Shown here: positions 1 through 8,580 of the stretch, one piece after another | Layout: every line of letters begins with the position of its first letter | How positions within the stretch are numbered: position 1 is the stretch's first letter | Origin: Candidatus Schekmanbacteria bacterium | Lineage (GTDB): Bacteria; CSSED10-310; JACPHN01 | Length of the DNA stretch: 64,000 nt | Assembly (NCBI GenBank): GCA_016188575.1 | Contig: JACPHN010000112.1 | Span: 1 to 64,000 of the forward strand | Reading direction: 5' to 3' | Notes under the pieces: model-generated | What the model saw: the letters and a program-made list of their open reading frames with translations, nothing else | Told to the model about the DNA's origin: nothing | Databases searched by the model: none | Position numbers and translations under genes: made by a program

Positions 1-306
1 CATGAGCAGGCCCTCGTCATCCACCGCGAGGTCGGCAACCGGCAGTTCGAGGGGATCGTGCTCGGCTACCTCGCCACCCTGCACCAGGAGCAGGGCCGGA
101 TGGAGGAGGCGCGGCAGCTCCATGAGCAGGCCCTCGTCATCCACCGCGAGGTCGGCAACCGGCAGTTCGAGGGGATCGTGCTCGGCTACCTCGCCACCCT
201 GCACCAGGAGCAGGGCCGGATGGAGGAGGCGCGGCAGCTCTGCGAGCAGGCCCTCGTCATCCACCGCGAGGTCGGCAACCGGCGGGACGAGGGGATCGTG
301 CTCGGC
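1..306 (+). repeat. Two identical 120-bp tandem units plus a partial third
   Basis: Bases 1-120 and 121-240 are identical. Bases 241-306 continue the unit with a few substitutions (CAT to TGC at the first codon, CAGTTC to CGGGAC further on) before homology stops. Each unit encodes one 40-residue TPR. Zero divergence, including at third codon positions, indicates recent duplication or gene conversion. The array may extend left of the window. Confidence 0.95.
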
Positions 307-723
307 GACCTCGCCGATTGGCGTCGTCTGACCAGCGGGGACCTCACCGCGGCGTGCGAGCATGCCGTCCATGGCGAAGGGATGATGCGCGAGGTGGGAG
401 ATCGTCTCTGCCTGGCAGTTCTCCTCTGCCAGCGGGGCCACATCGAGCTCGCCGCAACCCGGACAGCACGGGAATTCCTCGACGAGGTGAACGTGCTCGC
501 GTCCGCCATGGGAGTTGGGCCTGCGAGCCGCTTGGGCCAATCACTCGCCCGTCTCCGGTGCGCCCAGGAGGCCTTTGACGCGGGAGAGCACGACCGCCTC
601 TTCCGCGGCCAGCTCCTCGAGGACCTCACCGAAGGCCAGCGCCGTTGGCTCGTCGAGTGCGGGCACCTCGAACGAGAGCGGGCGGTGCTCCCGGAAGACG
701 CCCCTCGGACCGCTCTGTCGTAG
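1..723 (+). CDS. TPR repeat protein, 3' part (gene starts before the window)
   Basis: The reading frame is open from the first base and ends at TAG 721-723, so only the C-terminal 240 residues are seen. Residues 1-40 and 41-80 are the same 40-residue unit, starting HEQALVIHREVGNR and ending GRMEEARQL. A third unit diverges after LGDLADW. The helical pattern and the 40-residue period fit tetratricopeptide repeats, which are protein-interaction scaffolds. The last 130 residues are Leu/Ala/Arg-rich and helical without a motif I recognise. The next gene is a kinase-ATPase-TPR protein in the same direction, so this could be the tail of a related regulator, but the N-terminal domains lie outside the window. 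No signal peptide can be judged. TPR identity is confident; function is unknown. Confidence 0.8.
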   Translation, partial: HEQALVIHREVGNRQFEGIVLGYLATLHQEQGRMEEARQLHEQALVIHREVGNRQFEGIVLGYLATLHQEQGRMEEARQLCEQALVIHREVGNRRDEGIVLGDLADWRRLTSGDLTAACEHAVHGEGMMREVGDRLCLAVLLCQRGHIELAATRTAREFLDEVNVLASAMGVGPASRLGQSLARLRCAQEAFDAGEHDRLFRGQLLEDLTEGQRRWLVECGHLERERAVLPEDAPRTALS

Positions 724-1379
724 ACGAAGAAACGAAGGGCGCGGTGGGGAAAAGGGGCCATGGCGGAAGTTGGCTGGGTGGTCGCCGCCATGATATCGGC
801 CCCCGTCCGTCGCAACAGATGACGCGACCGCTGCAACGGTAGCATCCTGGCGTAGGGGCGGTTCACGAACCGCTTAACTTGATGCGAATGGGGCGCGATG
901 ATTCCTGCCCCTGCTCGCCGAAGCCTGCGGTGAAAGAAGTGTAAAGGACGAAACCGGACTCAGGCAGTGGGAGCGCGCCCCCAAGCGTTCACGTACGTTC
1001 GGCATCACGGACGCGTTTGACCCGGCCGTTTTTGCAGTGCTATGCTGTCGAGCCCTGGGCGCGTGCGCCATCCCGACGCCAGACGCCTGCGGCCGACCCA
1101 TCGGCCCGATCCCCATGCGGAATTCTGGCGTCGGCCGAATGGGCTTTACACCATGGCGAGCGCAAATCGCGCGGATACTTGTAACGGAGCATCACCCGAC
1201 ATGCGGCCGACGCCGGAATTCCTGGTGTTCAGCAAGAAACCCCGTGCCTTCCTCCCGATCGTCGGTGCTATCGCCGGTGCGGCCGCCAGTCTATCCGCCG
1301 CTGATCACGCGCGGGGCACCCTGCCCCGGGAGCGCATGGCTGAAGCTCGGAGGCAGGGAGAAAACCCGCGCGAGGCAGC
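724..1379. other. 656-bp intergenic region before the kinase gene
   Basis: No convincing gene. A frame running 1042-1383 overlaps the kinase start codon, but it has no ribosome-binding site, its first ATG lies in a promoter -10 element, and its composition is unremarkable. The one element I can support is the promoter at 1017-1046. Confidence 0.5.
1017..1046 (+). promoter_or_regulatory. Candidate sigma-70-type promoter of the kinase gene
   Basis: A TTGACC -35 element at 1017-1022 and a TATGCT -10 element at 1041-1046 are separated by 18 bp. Transcription would start near 1053, leaving an untranslated leader of about 330 nt before the kinase ATG at 1380. Assigned by consensus match only. Confidence 0.4.
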
Positions 1380-4300
1380 ATGAAAGCGATCGGGCCCTAT
1401 CGAATCCTCGAGCCGCTCGGCAAGGGCGGGATGGGCGTGGTCTGGCGAGCGGAGCACAACGAGACGGGCGCGGTCGTCGCGTTGAAGACCGTACGGGTTC
1501 CGGACGAAGCGCAGCTCCAGAGCATCCGACGCGAGATCCACGCCCTGGCCCGCCTGCGGCATCCGGGGATCGTGCGGATCGTGGACGAGGGGCTGAACGA
1601 TGGCCTGCCCTGGTATGCGATGGACTTGCTAGAGGGCCAGACGTTGCGGCTGTGGTGGCGCGAGCTGCAACCGAGCGAGGGCCCGCAGGAAGGGCACCCG
1701 GTCAACGCCGCGACCGCGACGCAAGGCGGGAATCCGGCCGAGACCGCCTCGCTCGCGCTGCCGTCGCGTGCGGTCGCCAGCGCGCCGGCCTCGGTTCCGG
1801 ATGCCACTCCCGGAAACGGGAACACGCGTTCGGGCACGCCCCGAGCGGTCTCTCTGGACCAGCTTCGCACTCGCGTCCTGTCGATAATCCGACGCCTGTG
1901 TGCGCCGCTGGCCTATCTGCACGGCGAGGGGCTGGTCCACCGCGACCTGAAACCGGAGAACGTGCTGGTTAGCAGCGCCGGCGTCCCGGTGTTGATGGAC
2001 TTCGGGCTGGCTGCGTGCTTCGGAGGCCCGCTCAGCCGGGAGGCGCTGGAGGTCGATCTCGGGATCAGCGGGACCCTGTCTTACATGGCGCCAGAGCAGG
2101 CGCGGGGCGAGCGTCTCGATGCGCGGGCGGATCTGTACGCCCTCGGCTGCATCCTCTACGAAGGCCTGACGGGCAGGACCCCATTCACCGGCCTGGGCCA
2201 AAGGGAAATGCTCGCTGCTCATATTTCCGCACAGCCGCTGCCTCCATCGAAGCTGGCCAACGGACTTCCACCGGAGCTGGACGACCTGGTAATGCGGTTG
2301 CTGTCCAAGGAGCCGCGTCATCGCCTTGGCCACGCCGAGGATGTCGGAGCTGCGCTTGGCAGGCTGGGAGCCGCGGACGACGAAGTGGCGGCGGCCGGAC
2401 CTCGAGGCCGAGCGTACCTGTACCGCGCCGGCATGACCGGGCGCGACTCCCCTCTGGCTGCGCTCCGCGAGCGGGTTCGCCTGGCCGAGCGCGGCCGTGG
2501 GGGCCTCGTGCTGCTGGGAGGCGAAAGCGGGGTTGGTAAGACCAGGCTGGTCGTGGAGCTCGGCAGGGAAGCTGTCAACCAGGGCGTGGCGGTGCTCGTC
2601 GGCGAGTGCACCGAGGGCAACCTCGAATCGGGCGGCGGGCTGCGCCCGCCGCTGGAGCCACTGCGGCCGCCGCTGCGCCAGATCGGCGACCGTTGCCGCG
2701 AGCGAGGCGCGGACGAGACGGAGCTCGTGTTCGGGGCTCGCGGCAGGGTGCTGGCCGAGGTCGAGCCGTCCCTGGCGGATCTGCCGGGCCAGAGCGACCA
2801 TCCGCCGCTCCCTGCGCTTGATCCGGAAGCGGCACGACTGCGCCTTTTGATGAGCCTGGCCGACACGCTGGCGGCCGCGGCAGAGGATGAGCCGCTGCTG
2901 CTGGTCCTCGACGATTTGCAGTGGGCAGACGGCCTGACGCTCGATCTGCTTGGCCTCCTTTGCCGCAGCGAGCGACTGGCCAGCCAGGCGCTGCTCGTGC
3001 TGGGCACCTATCGCTCCGAGGAGACCACGGACGCCCTCGAGCGCCTGAAAAGCGCTGGTGCGGTCCAGCGCCTGGACCTGGCACGGCTCGACGAGACCGC
3101 CGTGGCCTCGATTGTCGGCGACATGCTGGCGATGCAGCCGCCGCCGCCCGTTTTCAGCCGATTTCTGGCTCGCCACTCCGAGGGCAACCCGTTCTTCGTC
3201 GCCGAATACCTGCGTCTGGCCGTCGATCAGGGCCTACTGGCGCGCAACGGAGCCGGGCAGTGGCAGATCGGCGCCATCCAGCCCGAGTCCCTGGAGGCTG
3301 CCTGCGATTCGCTACCGCTACCAGGCTCACTGGTGGATGTGGTCCGTCGGCGCGTCGAGGGACTCTCCGAGAACGCCCTGCGGCTGGTCGAGCGGCTCGC
3401 CGTCATCGGCCGCGAAGGCCCCATCCGCCTGGTGTCCGAGGCCGCAGGGCTCCAGGAGACTGCCCTGCTGGAGGCAATTGAGGAGCTGTTGCGCCGCCAT
3501 GTGCTCGAGGAGCCGCAGCCGGGGACTTTGCGGTTCGCGCACGATCGAATCCGGGAAGTCGTGTACGGCCGTATCGACAAGGGGCGGCGTCCCGACTTGC
3601 ATCGGATCGTGGCCGAGAGCATCGAGGCACGGTACGGCAGCGAGCTGGACGCGTACCTGACGGAGCTCGCACAGCACTGGAGGACGGCGGACAGGCCCGA
3701 CAAGGCGCTGGTGTACCTGGAGCGCGCGGGGGAGCGGGCGCTGAGCGCGAGCGCGAACGAGGAAGCGACGCGGCTGTTCCGCACGGCTCTGGAGCTGACA
3801 GATGGATCCGGACAGGCCCCGAGAGCTGCTGCCTCTCCCTATCGTCGAGCGTGCTGGCAGCGGCGCCTGGGCGACGCGCTCTCTCTTGCGGGCAGGCATC
3901 GCGAGAGCCGCCAGCATCTGGTAGAAGCGTTTGCCGTCCTCGGTCGTCCGCTTCCGACCACGCCCGGTCGCGTCGCCGTGCGCCTGCTCGGTCAGTTGCC
4001 GCGGTTGCTGCTGCGTCCCTGGCGGAAGCGAGAAATCGCGGCCGCCCGGACACCCGCTCAGGAGACTGCCCTGGAAGCGTACCGAGCCTGCGAGCGGCTG
4101 CAACAGGTGGACTACTTCCTCGGCGACCTTCCCTCGAGCTTCCTGCTGGCAGCGTACGGCGCGACCCTTGCGGAGCGGAACCGCCTGGGTCCGGAGACGG
4201 CTCGCGCCTATGCCGTCCTCGGGCTGGGGACCTCCTTCATGCCGTTGCGCTTCGTCGCTGGCGCGTACTTCCGCCGCGCCCTGCAACTGGCTCGCCGCAC

Positions 4301-5273
4301 CGAGGATTCGGGGGCACTGGCCACCGTGCTGCTGCTCCGCGGCCTTTACCTTGCCGGGTCCGGAGCCCTGGAAGAGGCGGTTCGGAGCCTGGAGGAGGCC
4401 GCGCATCTGACCTCGCAGCTTGGCGACCGACGCCAGACGGCAGAGGCGATGGGCCTGAAGGGGCTGGTCCACTCGCTGCAGGGCGGCTTCGACAAGGCCT
4501 TGGCCGTCTCGGAACGGTTGCTTGCGGAAGCCCGGCAGATGGACGACTTGCAGATGCAGACCGCGGCCGCCCTGTGCCAGGTGGGCTGCCTCTTGCGGCT
4601 GGGTCGGCTTTCCGAGGCCGTCTGCCGCGGCAGCGCGCTGGTGCCGCTGCTGGCCGAAGACCAGACCGACGACGACAAACTTGCCGCCCAGGCGATGTTG
4701 GCTCTGCTCGAGCTGCGCCAGGGGCGCGCGCCCAGGGCTCTGGAGCTGGCCCGTGAGGCTGTCCAGCTCGCGACCCGTGTCCAACCTTCTGGAGCGCCGG
4801 GAGTGATGACGAGCGGGACTCTGGCCCAGGTCTGTCTGGACCTCCGGGCACTGCAGGCCCAGAGCGTGGTGCAGGCCAACGACGTCGGCCCGCTGGCGGT
4901 CCAGGCCTGCACCAGTCTCAGAAGGCAGGCGCGGGTCGCTCCGCTGGGTTTGCCCTGGTCGTGGTATTGCGATGGCCGGCTGCTGTGTCTCCATGGGCAC
5001 CGGAAGCGCGCGTGCCGATTCTGGCAGCGAGCTCTGACTCGGGCCGGACAATTTGGACTGAGCCACCTGGAAGGATGCCTGCACCTCGAGCTCGGCCGCC
5101 ATGGGCCCGATCCGCAGCAAGATGCGCACCTGCGGCAGGCCCGCGAAATCTTCGCCCGCCTGGGGACGCTGCCCGATCTGCGCCGCGCAGAGGAGCTGCT
5201 CGCAGCGCGGACCGGCACACCCACTGAGGGCGAATCGGCGCACCGCCGTGAGACGCCAGGCTCGGCTCGCTGA
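1380..5273 (+). CDS. Ser/Thr protein kinase fused to AAA ATPase and TPR domains
   Basis: This 1297-residue cytoplasmic signalling protein begins with a Hanks-type kinase. The glycine loop GKGGMG is at 14-19, the ATP-binding lysine is K36, the catalytic HRDLKPEN is at 187-194, DFG starts at D207, and APE follows in YMAPEQ. A Pro/Ala/Ser-rich insert of about 55 residues (roughly 100-155) interrupts the kinase between its lobes. An AAA_16-type ATPase follows, with Walker A GESGVGKT at 381-388 and Walker B LVLDDLQW around 508-514. The C-terminal 600 residues are helical TPR-like repeats. This architecture is known from large kinases of Myxococcota and Cyanobacteria, where the ATPase/TPR part senses or assembles partners; the substrate is unknown. 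ATG 1380 is preceded by a weak GAGG. The family call is near certain. Confidence 0.95.
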   Translation: MKAIGPYRILEPLGKGGMGVVWRAEHNETGAVVALKTVRVPDEAQLQSIRREIHALARLRHPGIVRIVDEGLNDGLPWYAMDLLEGQTLRLWWRELQPSEGPQEGHPVNAATATQGGNPAETASLALPSRAVASAPASVPDATPGNGNTRSGTPRAVSLDQLRTRVLSIIRRLCAPLAYLHGEGLVHRDLKPENVLVSSAGVPVLMDFGLAACFGGPLSREALEVDLGISGTLSYMAPEQARGERLDARADLYALGCILYEGLTGRTPFTGLGQREMLAAHISAQPLPPSKLANGLPPELDDLVMRLLSKEPRHRLGHAEDVGAALGRLGAADDEVAAAGPRGRAYLYRAGMTGRDSPLAALRERVRLAERGRGGLVLLGGESGVGKTRLVVELGREAVNQGVAVLVGECTEGNLESGGGLRPPLEPLRPPLRQIGDRCRERGADETELVFGARGRVLAEVEPSLADLPGQSDHPPLPALDPEAARLRLLMSLADTLAAAAEDEPLLLVLDDLQWADGLTLDLLGLLCRSERLASQALLVLGTYRSEETTDALERLKSAGAVQRLDLARLDETAVASIVGDMLAMQPPPPVFSRFLARHSEGNPFFVAEYLRLAVDQGLLARNGAGQWQIGAIQPESLEAACDSLPLPGSLVDVVRRRVEGLSENALRLVERLAVIGREGPIRLVSEAAGLQETALLEAIEELLRRHVLEEPQPGTLRFAHDRIREVVYGRIDKGRRPDLHRIVAESIEARYGSELDAYLTELAQHWRTADRPDKALVYLERAGERALSASANEEATRLFRTALELTDGSGQAPRAAASPYRRACWQRRLGDALSLAGRHRESRQHLVEAFAVLGRPLPTTPGRVAVRLLGQLPRLLLRPWRKREIAAARTPAQETALEAYRACERLQQVDYFLGDLPSSFLLAAYGATLAERNRLGPETARAYAVLGLGTSFMPLRFVAGAYFRRALQLARRTEDSGALATVLLLRGLYLAGSGALEEAVRSLEEAAHLTSQLGDRRQTAEAMGLKGLVHSLQGGFDKALAVSERLLAEARQMDDLQMQTAAALCQVGCLLRLGRLSEAVCRGSALVPLLAEDQTDDDKLAAQAMLALLELRQGRAPRALELAREAVQLATRVQPSGAPGVMTSGTLAQVCLDLRALQAQSVVQANDVGPLAVQACTSLRRQARVAPLGLPWSWYCDGRLLCLHGHRKRACRFWQRALTRAGQFGLSHLEGCLHLELGRHGPDPQQDAHLRQAREIFARLGTLPDLRRAEELLAARTGTPTEGESAHRRETPGSAR

Positions 5274-5475
5274 AAATCAGCACCGGGCTCATCATCCATT
5301 CGCAGCCGATCCGAAACCCCGCCCAAAGCAGCAACTGACGGCGGTGCCTCCCGAATCGTTCATGCTGCGGTCCGGTCCGTTTTCGGCCGAGCGGAGAGGT
5401 TTTGACTACTCTGTGCGCCCACGCTACGCTTGGCGTCACCATCCACCCCATGCTCGCAAGCCGTCGGGAGGTCGA

Positions 5476-6756
5476 ATGCTCGCGCAACAGCTCCGCACTC
5501 CCCGCGAACGCACCCTTTTCGCCATCTCGGTGGTGGTTTCGAGTCTCGTGTGGCTGGTCGTCATCGTCAGCCTCGTGGGCATCCTCTACGCCGCCGCGAT
5601 CGGTGTCGTGGTGCTGATCGCCCACGCGCTGTTCCTGGCCCACGTCACGGGAAACGGCGTCAAGCTTGGCCCCGATCAGCTTCCCCACCTCTACCAGAAG
5701 GTCGTCGCGGCCGCGCGGAAGCTGGGCCTCGCCGAGGTCCCCGAGGTATACCTGCTCGAGGCCGGTGAGGTGCTCAATGCCTTCGCCACCAAGCTGCTGC
5801 GGCGCCGCTTCGTCATCCTCCTGTCGGACCTGGTCGACGCCTGCGAGCAGGCCGCGCGAGGCGAGGGTGGCGAGCCCGACGAGCTGGACTTCGTGATCGC
5901 ACACGAAATCGGCCACCTCGCGGCGGGTCACCTCACCTGGGGTCTCTTGCTCCTGCCCGCGCGCGCCGTGCCGTGGCTTGGCCCGGCCTACTCGCGGGCC
6001 TGCGAGTACACCTGCGACGCCTGTGGTCATGTCGTGGTGGGAGATCTGGAGACCAGCTCACGGGCGCTGGCGCTGCTCGCCGCCGGCGGCAGTCAGGCCC
6101 GGCGGATGAATCTCGACGCCTTCGTCGACCAGCGGCGCGATACCGGCAGATTCTGGATGGCGGTCTTCGAGCTCAACGCCTCTCATCCCTACCTCTCCAA
6201 GCGCGTTGCCGCGCTCCGCGAGCGGGAGCGGCCGGGAGCGGCCCCGGCCGTCGGGCGCAATCCGTTCGCCTACCCTCTGGCGCCTGTCTTCGCTTTGAGC
6301 AGTGGTGGCGGTGCCGCTGCGGCGCTCGCCGTCGTCGCCATGATCGGCGTCCTCGCCGCGGCTGCAATCCCGAGCCTCCTCCGCAGCCGCATGATGGCCA
6401 ATGAAGCCGCGGCGATCGGAGTGCTCCGGACCCTCGCTGGTGCGCAGACAGACTACGTCAATGTCGCCGCGCCGCACCGCTACGCCCCGTCGCTCGCTGT
6501 GCTCGGCTCCGGGACCGACATCCCGTTCATCGACGCGAACCTCGCAAGCGGGCAGAAGTCGGGCTACGAGTTTGCGCTCGAGGTGGCGCCGGCCGCCGAC
6601 GGCGATAACGCAGAGGTCGGATGGTGGTCAACGGCGACGCCGATGGCCCATGGCACTACGGGACTCCGCTCGTTCTACATCGATCAGACCGCGATCGTCC
6701 GCGGCGCGGACCTCGGTGGACTGCCCGCGGGACCCGGAGACCCGCCGGTCGAGTGA
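5476..6756 (+). CDS. M48-family membrane metalloprotease fused to a pilin-like domain
   Basis: The 426-residue product has hydrophobic segments at about 13-60, then an M48 (HtpX/Ste24-like) zinc-protease domain. HEIGH lies at 143-147, with a downstream EYTCD (E177, D181) matching the family's ExxxD third ligand. At about 270 a second hydrophobic stretch (VVAMIGVLAAAAIPSLL) begins and continues as a charged helix (RSRMMANEAAAIGVL), the signature of the type IV pilin/pseudopilin N-terminal helix, followed by a pilin-like globular tail. The start at 5476 is chosen because GGGAGG lies just before it; the longer frame from 5101 would overlap the kinase gene. A protease carrying a pilin-type stem suggests it acts on, or is displayed with, a type II secretion or pilus apparatus (inference). 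It lies 200 bp downstream of the kinase. Confidence 0.88.
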   Translation: MLAQQLRTPRERTLFAISVVVSSLVWLVVIVSLVGILYAAAIGVVVLIAHALFLAHVTGNGVKLGPDQLPHLYQKVVAAARKLGLAEVPEVYLLEAGEVLNAFATKLLRRRFVILLSDLVDACEQAARGEGGEPDELDFVIAHEIGHLAAGHLTWGLLLLPARAVPWLGPAYSRACEYTCDACGHVVVGDLETSSRALALLAAGGSQARRMNLDAFVDQRRDTGRFWMAVFELNASHPYLSKRVAALRERERPGAAPAVGRNPFAYPLAPVFALSSGGGAAAALAVVAMIGVLAAAAIPSLLRSRMMANEAAAIGVLRTLAGAQTDYVNVAAPHRYAPSLAVLGSGTDIPFIDANLASGQKSGYEFALEVAPAADGDNAEVGWWSTATPMAHGTTGLRSFYIDQTAIVRGADLGGLPAGPGDPPVE

Positions 6757-7203
6757 GCGAACCCGGATCGCCCTCGTCCGGCCAGCGGGAGCTCACCGTG
6801 ACCGTGCGGCTGCATCGCCGCGCGGCCAGGAGCTACGCGACAACCACACTGTACGGAGCCGCGAAGGCCGCATCGACTTTGATCCAGCGCACCTCCGCGC
6901 CATCGTGACGGCCACCGCGCTTCATCGCGCCGAAATACGAGTGCAGGTGCGATAATGTGCAGCACGCGTTGCAGGCCCGGGTTACAGCGGTGGTTTGGGT
7001 CAGGTCCAAATCCCGCCCGAACATGTCGCCGGCCCGCAGGCCGGCATCGTTATTGGGACGTCATGCGGGAAGTGGGCATTGGCGGTCATGCCGATTCCTG
7101 TCAGGGTGGCCGACCTATTGAGGGGGGCCGGCCCAGGTTGATCCTTGGAAGTTAGCTATTGACTGATACTGAATTTCGCAAACTAGTCGCAACAAAGCAC
7201 AAG

Positions 7204-7231
7204 TTATCCTGACTGACCAACCCTATATAAT
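7204..7231 (+). promoter_or_regulatory. Promoter with a perfect TATAAT box
   Basis: A consensus -10 TATAAT lies at 7226-7231 with a weak TTATCC -35 at 7204-7209 (16-bp spacer). It drives rightward into the coiled-coil gene, with a start expected near 7238, inside the adjoining palindrome. Confidence 0.5.
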
Positions 7232-7233
7232 GC

Positions 7234-7255
7234 GTTAGCCTAACGAATTAGCTAA
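7234..7255. promoter_or_regulatory. Operator-like palindromes over the transcription start
   Basis: GTTAGCCTAAC at 7234-7244 is a perfect inverted repeat around one central base. It is followed by a second perfect palindrome, TTAGCTAA, at 7248-7255. The first is identical to the core of the DtxR/IdeR iron-box consensus as I know it, although its flanks do not match. Its position, right after the TATAAT box, fits repression by a bound dimer. Which regulator binds is unknown. Confidence 0.45.
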
Positions 7256-7436
7256 TAGCGTTGGTTAGCACCAAAAAAATAATGGAAACGTACAAATATG
7301 GTTCTGGAATCTCCTTAGATTTGTGAAATTATCTGACGGATCTCTTGACAATCGCATGATCGATGGCTATCTTACACGTATGGAGGCGAAGAGGTTCTGT
7401 CTGCGCTCCACGGAGTCAAACTCTCGGGAGGAGTCC

Positions 7437-8456
7437 ATGGAGGTCGAAGGTCCCCAGGGTCAAGTTGCCTCGGTTCCCATGATCGGGCGTGCCCATGCGA
7501 CCACTGGGCGGCTTCTCATCTCGCCGCGCCCTGCTACTGTTTCTCGGCCCGCGGCGCCTCAATCCCGCAGCGAGGCGCGCCGGGCGCGTCCGAACGCGAC
7601 CGGCGACGGCGTCGGTCAGTTTGCCGCCGAGGCGGTGGCGCAGCTCGTTCGACAGGTTGCCGTCCAGGGGAATCTGCATCCCCGAGACCTTCTCGAGGAT
7701 GTCGCGCGGCTTCTTGAGGGCGGCAGGAAGCGGACGCCCGCCCCAGACCTGACCCTGGCAAGGAGTCGCCACGAGAACGAGGTCCTTTGGCAGGAGCTCT
7801 TCGTCTCCGAAGAGAGGAATCGGCAGCTTTGCGTCCAGAACGAAGCGCTGGAGCGGCAGTGCTGTGATCTCCGGGAGCAGCATGACGTTCTCCAGCGTCA
7901 AAACGACGACCTGCGCGCCGACATCCGGTTTCTTTGCCGGGCGGCAGGGGCAGGGTCAACAGCGGCAAGCCCGGCCGAGCCGCCGGCCGTGGATGCGGAG
8001 CCGATGCCTGCGATGAAGAGCGTTCGCGACGCCGTTCGCTGCGCCGAAGCGGCCTTCACGGATACGCTCTTCTTCCTTCCGAGCGCCTTCGAATCCGCGG
8101 CGGAATCCCCGTTCGTGCGGCCGGAGGAGGCCTATCGCGCCTTGCGCGCCGTCAGCGAGGTCGCGGCAACCTGGCAGTCCAGTCTGAATGCTTCCACTGG
8201 ATCCTATCCGTTCAAGATGGCGTTCGCCGATCGCGGCTACACCTACAAGGCGCGGATCTCGGACACGGCGCGGGGCAAGCACCGAGAGCAATACCTCTTT
8301 GTCCACAAGGGACGGCGCGAGCTCTTCCAGGCGCACATCACACTCGGTGCTCATTCCGCCAACTCCTGCTTGTCCATCCACCTGCTCTGGGATCGGCAGC
8401 AACGGCGGGCGGTCATCGCCCATGTTGGCCGGCACCTGCGGAATACGCAGAGCTGA
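7437..8456 (+). CDS. Unrecognised accessory protein: coiled coil plus conserved-looking C-terminal domain
   Basis: I do not recognise this 339-residue protein. Residues 1-100 are disordered and Arg/Pro/Ala-rich. A clear coiled coil follows (about 125-185, with NRQLCVQNEALERQ, REQHDVLQRQNDDL), then a Pro-rich linker. The C-terminal domain begins around 205 and includes FADRGYTYKARISDTARGK, a HITLG turn, CLSIHLLWD and a final VIAHVGRHLRNTQS. Its regular strand pattern and conserved-looking His/Arg residues suggest a folded functional domain; I associate similar endings with uncharacterised accessory proteins but cannot name the family. ATG 7437 is chosen for GGGAGGAG five bases upstream; an in-frame GTG at 7323 lacks one. 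The gene stands alone behind an AT-rich palindromic promoter, which hints at transfer. Confidence 0.7.
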   Translation: MEVEGPQGQVASVPMIGRAHATTGRLLISPRPATVSRPAAPQSRSEARRARPNATGDGVGQFAAEAVAQLVRQVAVQGNLHPRDLLEDVARLLEGGRKRTPAPDLTLARSRHENEVLWQELFVSEERNRQLCVQNEALERQCCDLREQHDVLQRQNDDLRADIRFLCRAAGAGSTAASPAEPPAVDAEPMPAMKSVRDAVRCAEAAFTDTLFFLPSAFESAAESPFVRPEEAYRALRAVSEVAATWQSSLNASTGSYPFKMAFADRGYTYKARISDTARGKHREQYLFVHKGRRELFQAHITLGAHSANSCLSIHLLWDRQQRRAVIAHVGRHLRNTQS

Positions 8457-8580
8457 GACGGCGGCGCCCGCCGGGGATACCGTGGCCTGGCGGATCGCCG
8501 CCGCTCGATCATCGCGACGGATCGAGGCGCCCCGGTCATCCCTGCACGACACGGGGGCCCGACTCGTCGCGCTCCTTGCG

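Larger units (their letters stand above)
6757..7436. other. 680-bp intergenic region with an AT-rich island
   Basis: Bases 6757-7150 are GC-rich without a supported gene. They contain a perfect 7-bp stem-loop at 7028-7045 (GCCGGCC, loop CGCA, GGCCGGC) without a T-run. From about 7155 to 7330 the sequence turns sharply AT-rich compared with everything around it and carries the promoter and palindromes described separately. The change in composition suggests imported or specially regulated DNA. Confidence 0.6.

Noticed and set aside
1042-1383. 113-codon frame ending over the kinase ATG
   Set aside because: Its first ATG lies in a promoter -10 element, it has no ribosome-binding site, and the product resembles nothing.
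1629-5243. Long minus-strand frames (515 and 638 codons) opposite the first kinase gene
   Set aside because: They are antisense to a protein with intact kinase, Walker and TPR motifs; long open antisense frames are expected at this GC content.
7028-7045. Perfect stem-loop considered as terminator
   Set aside because: No T-run follows on either strand, and it lies 270 bp beyond the nearest stop codon.
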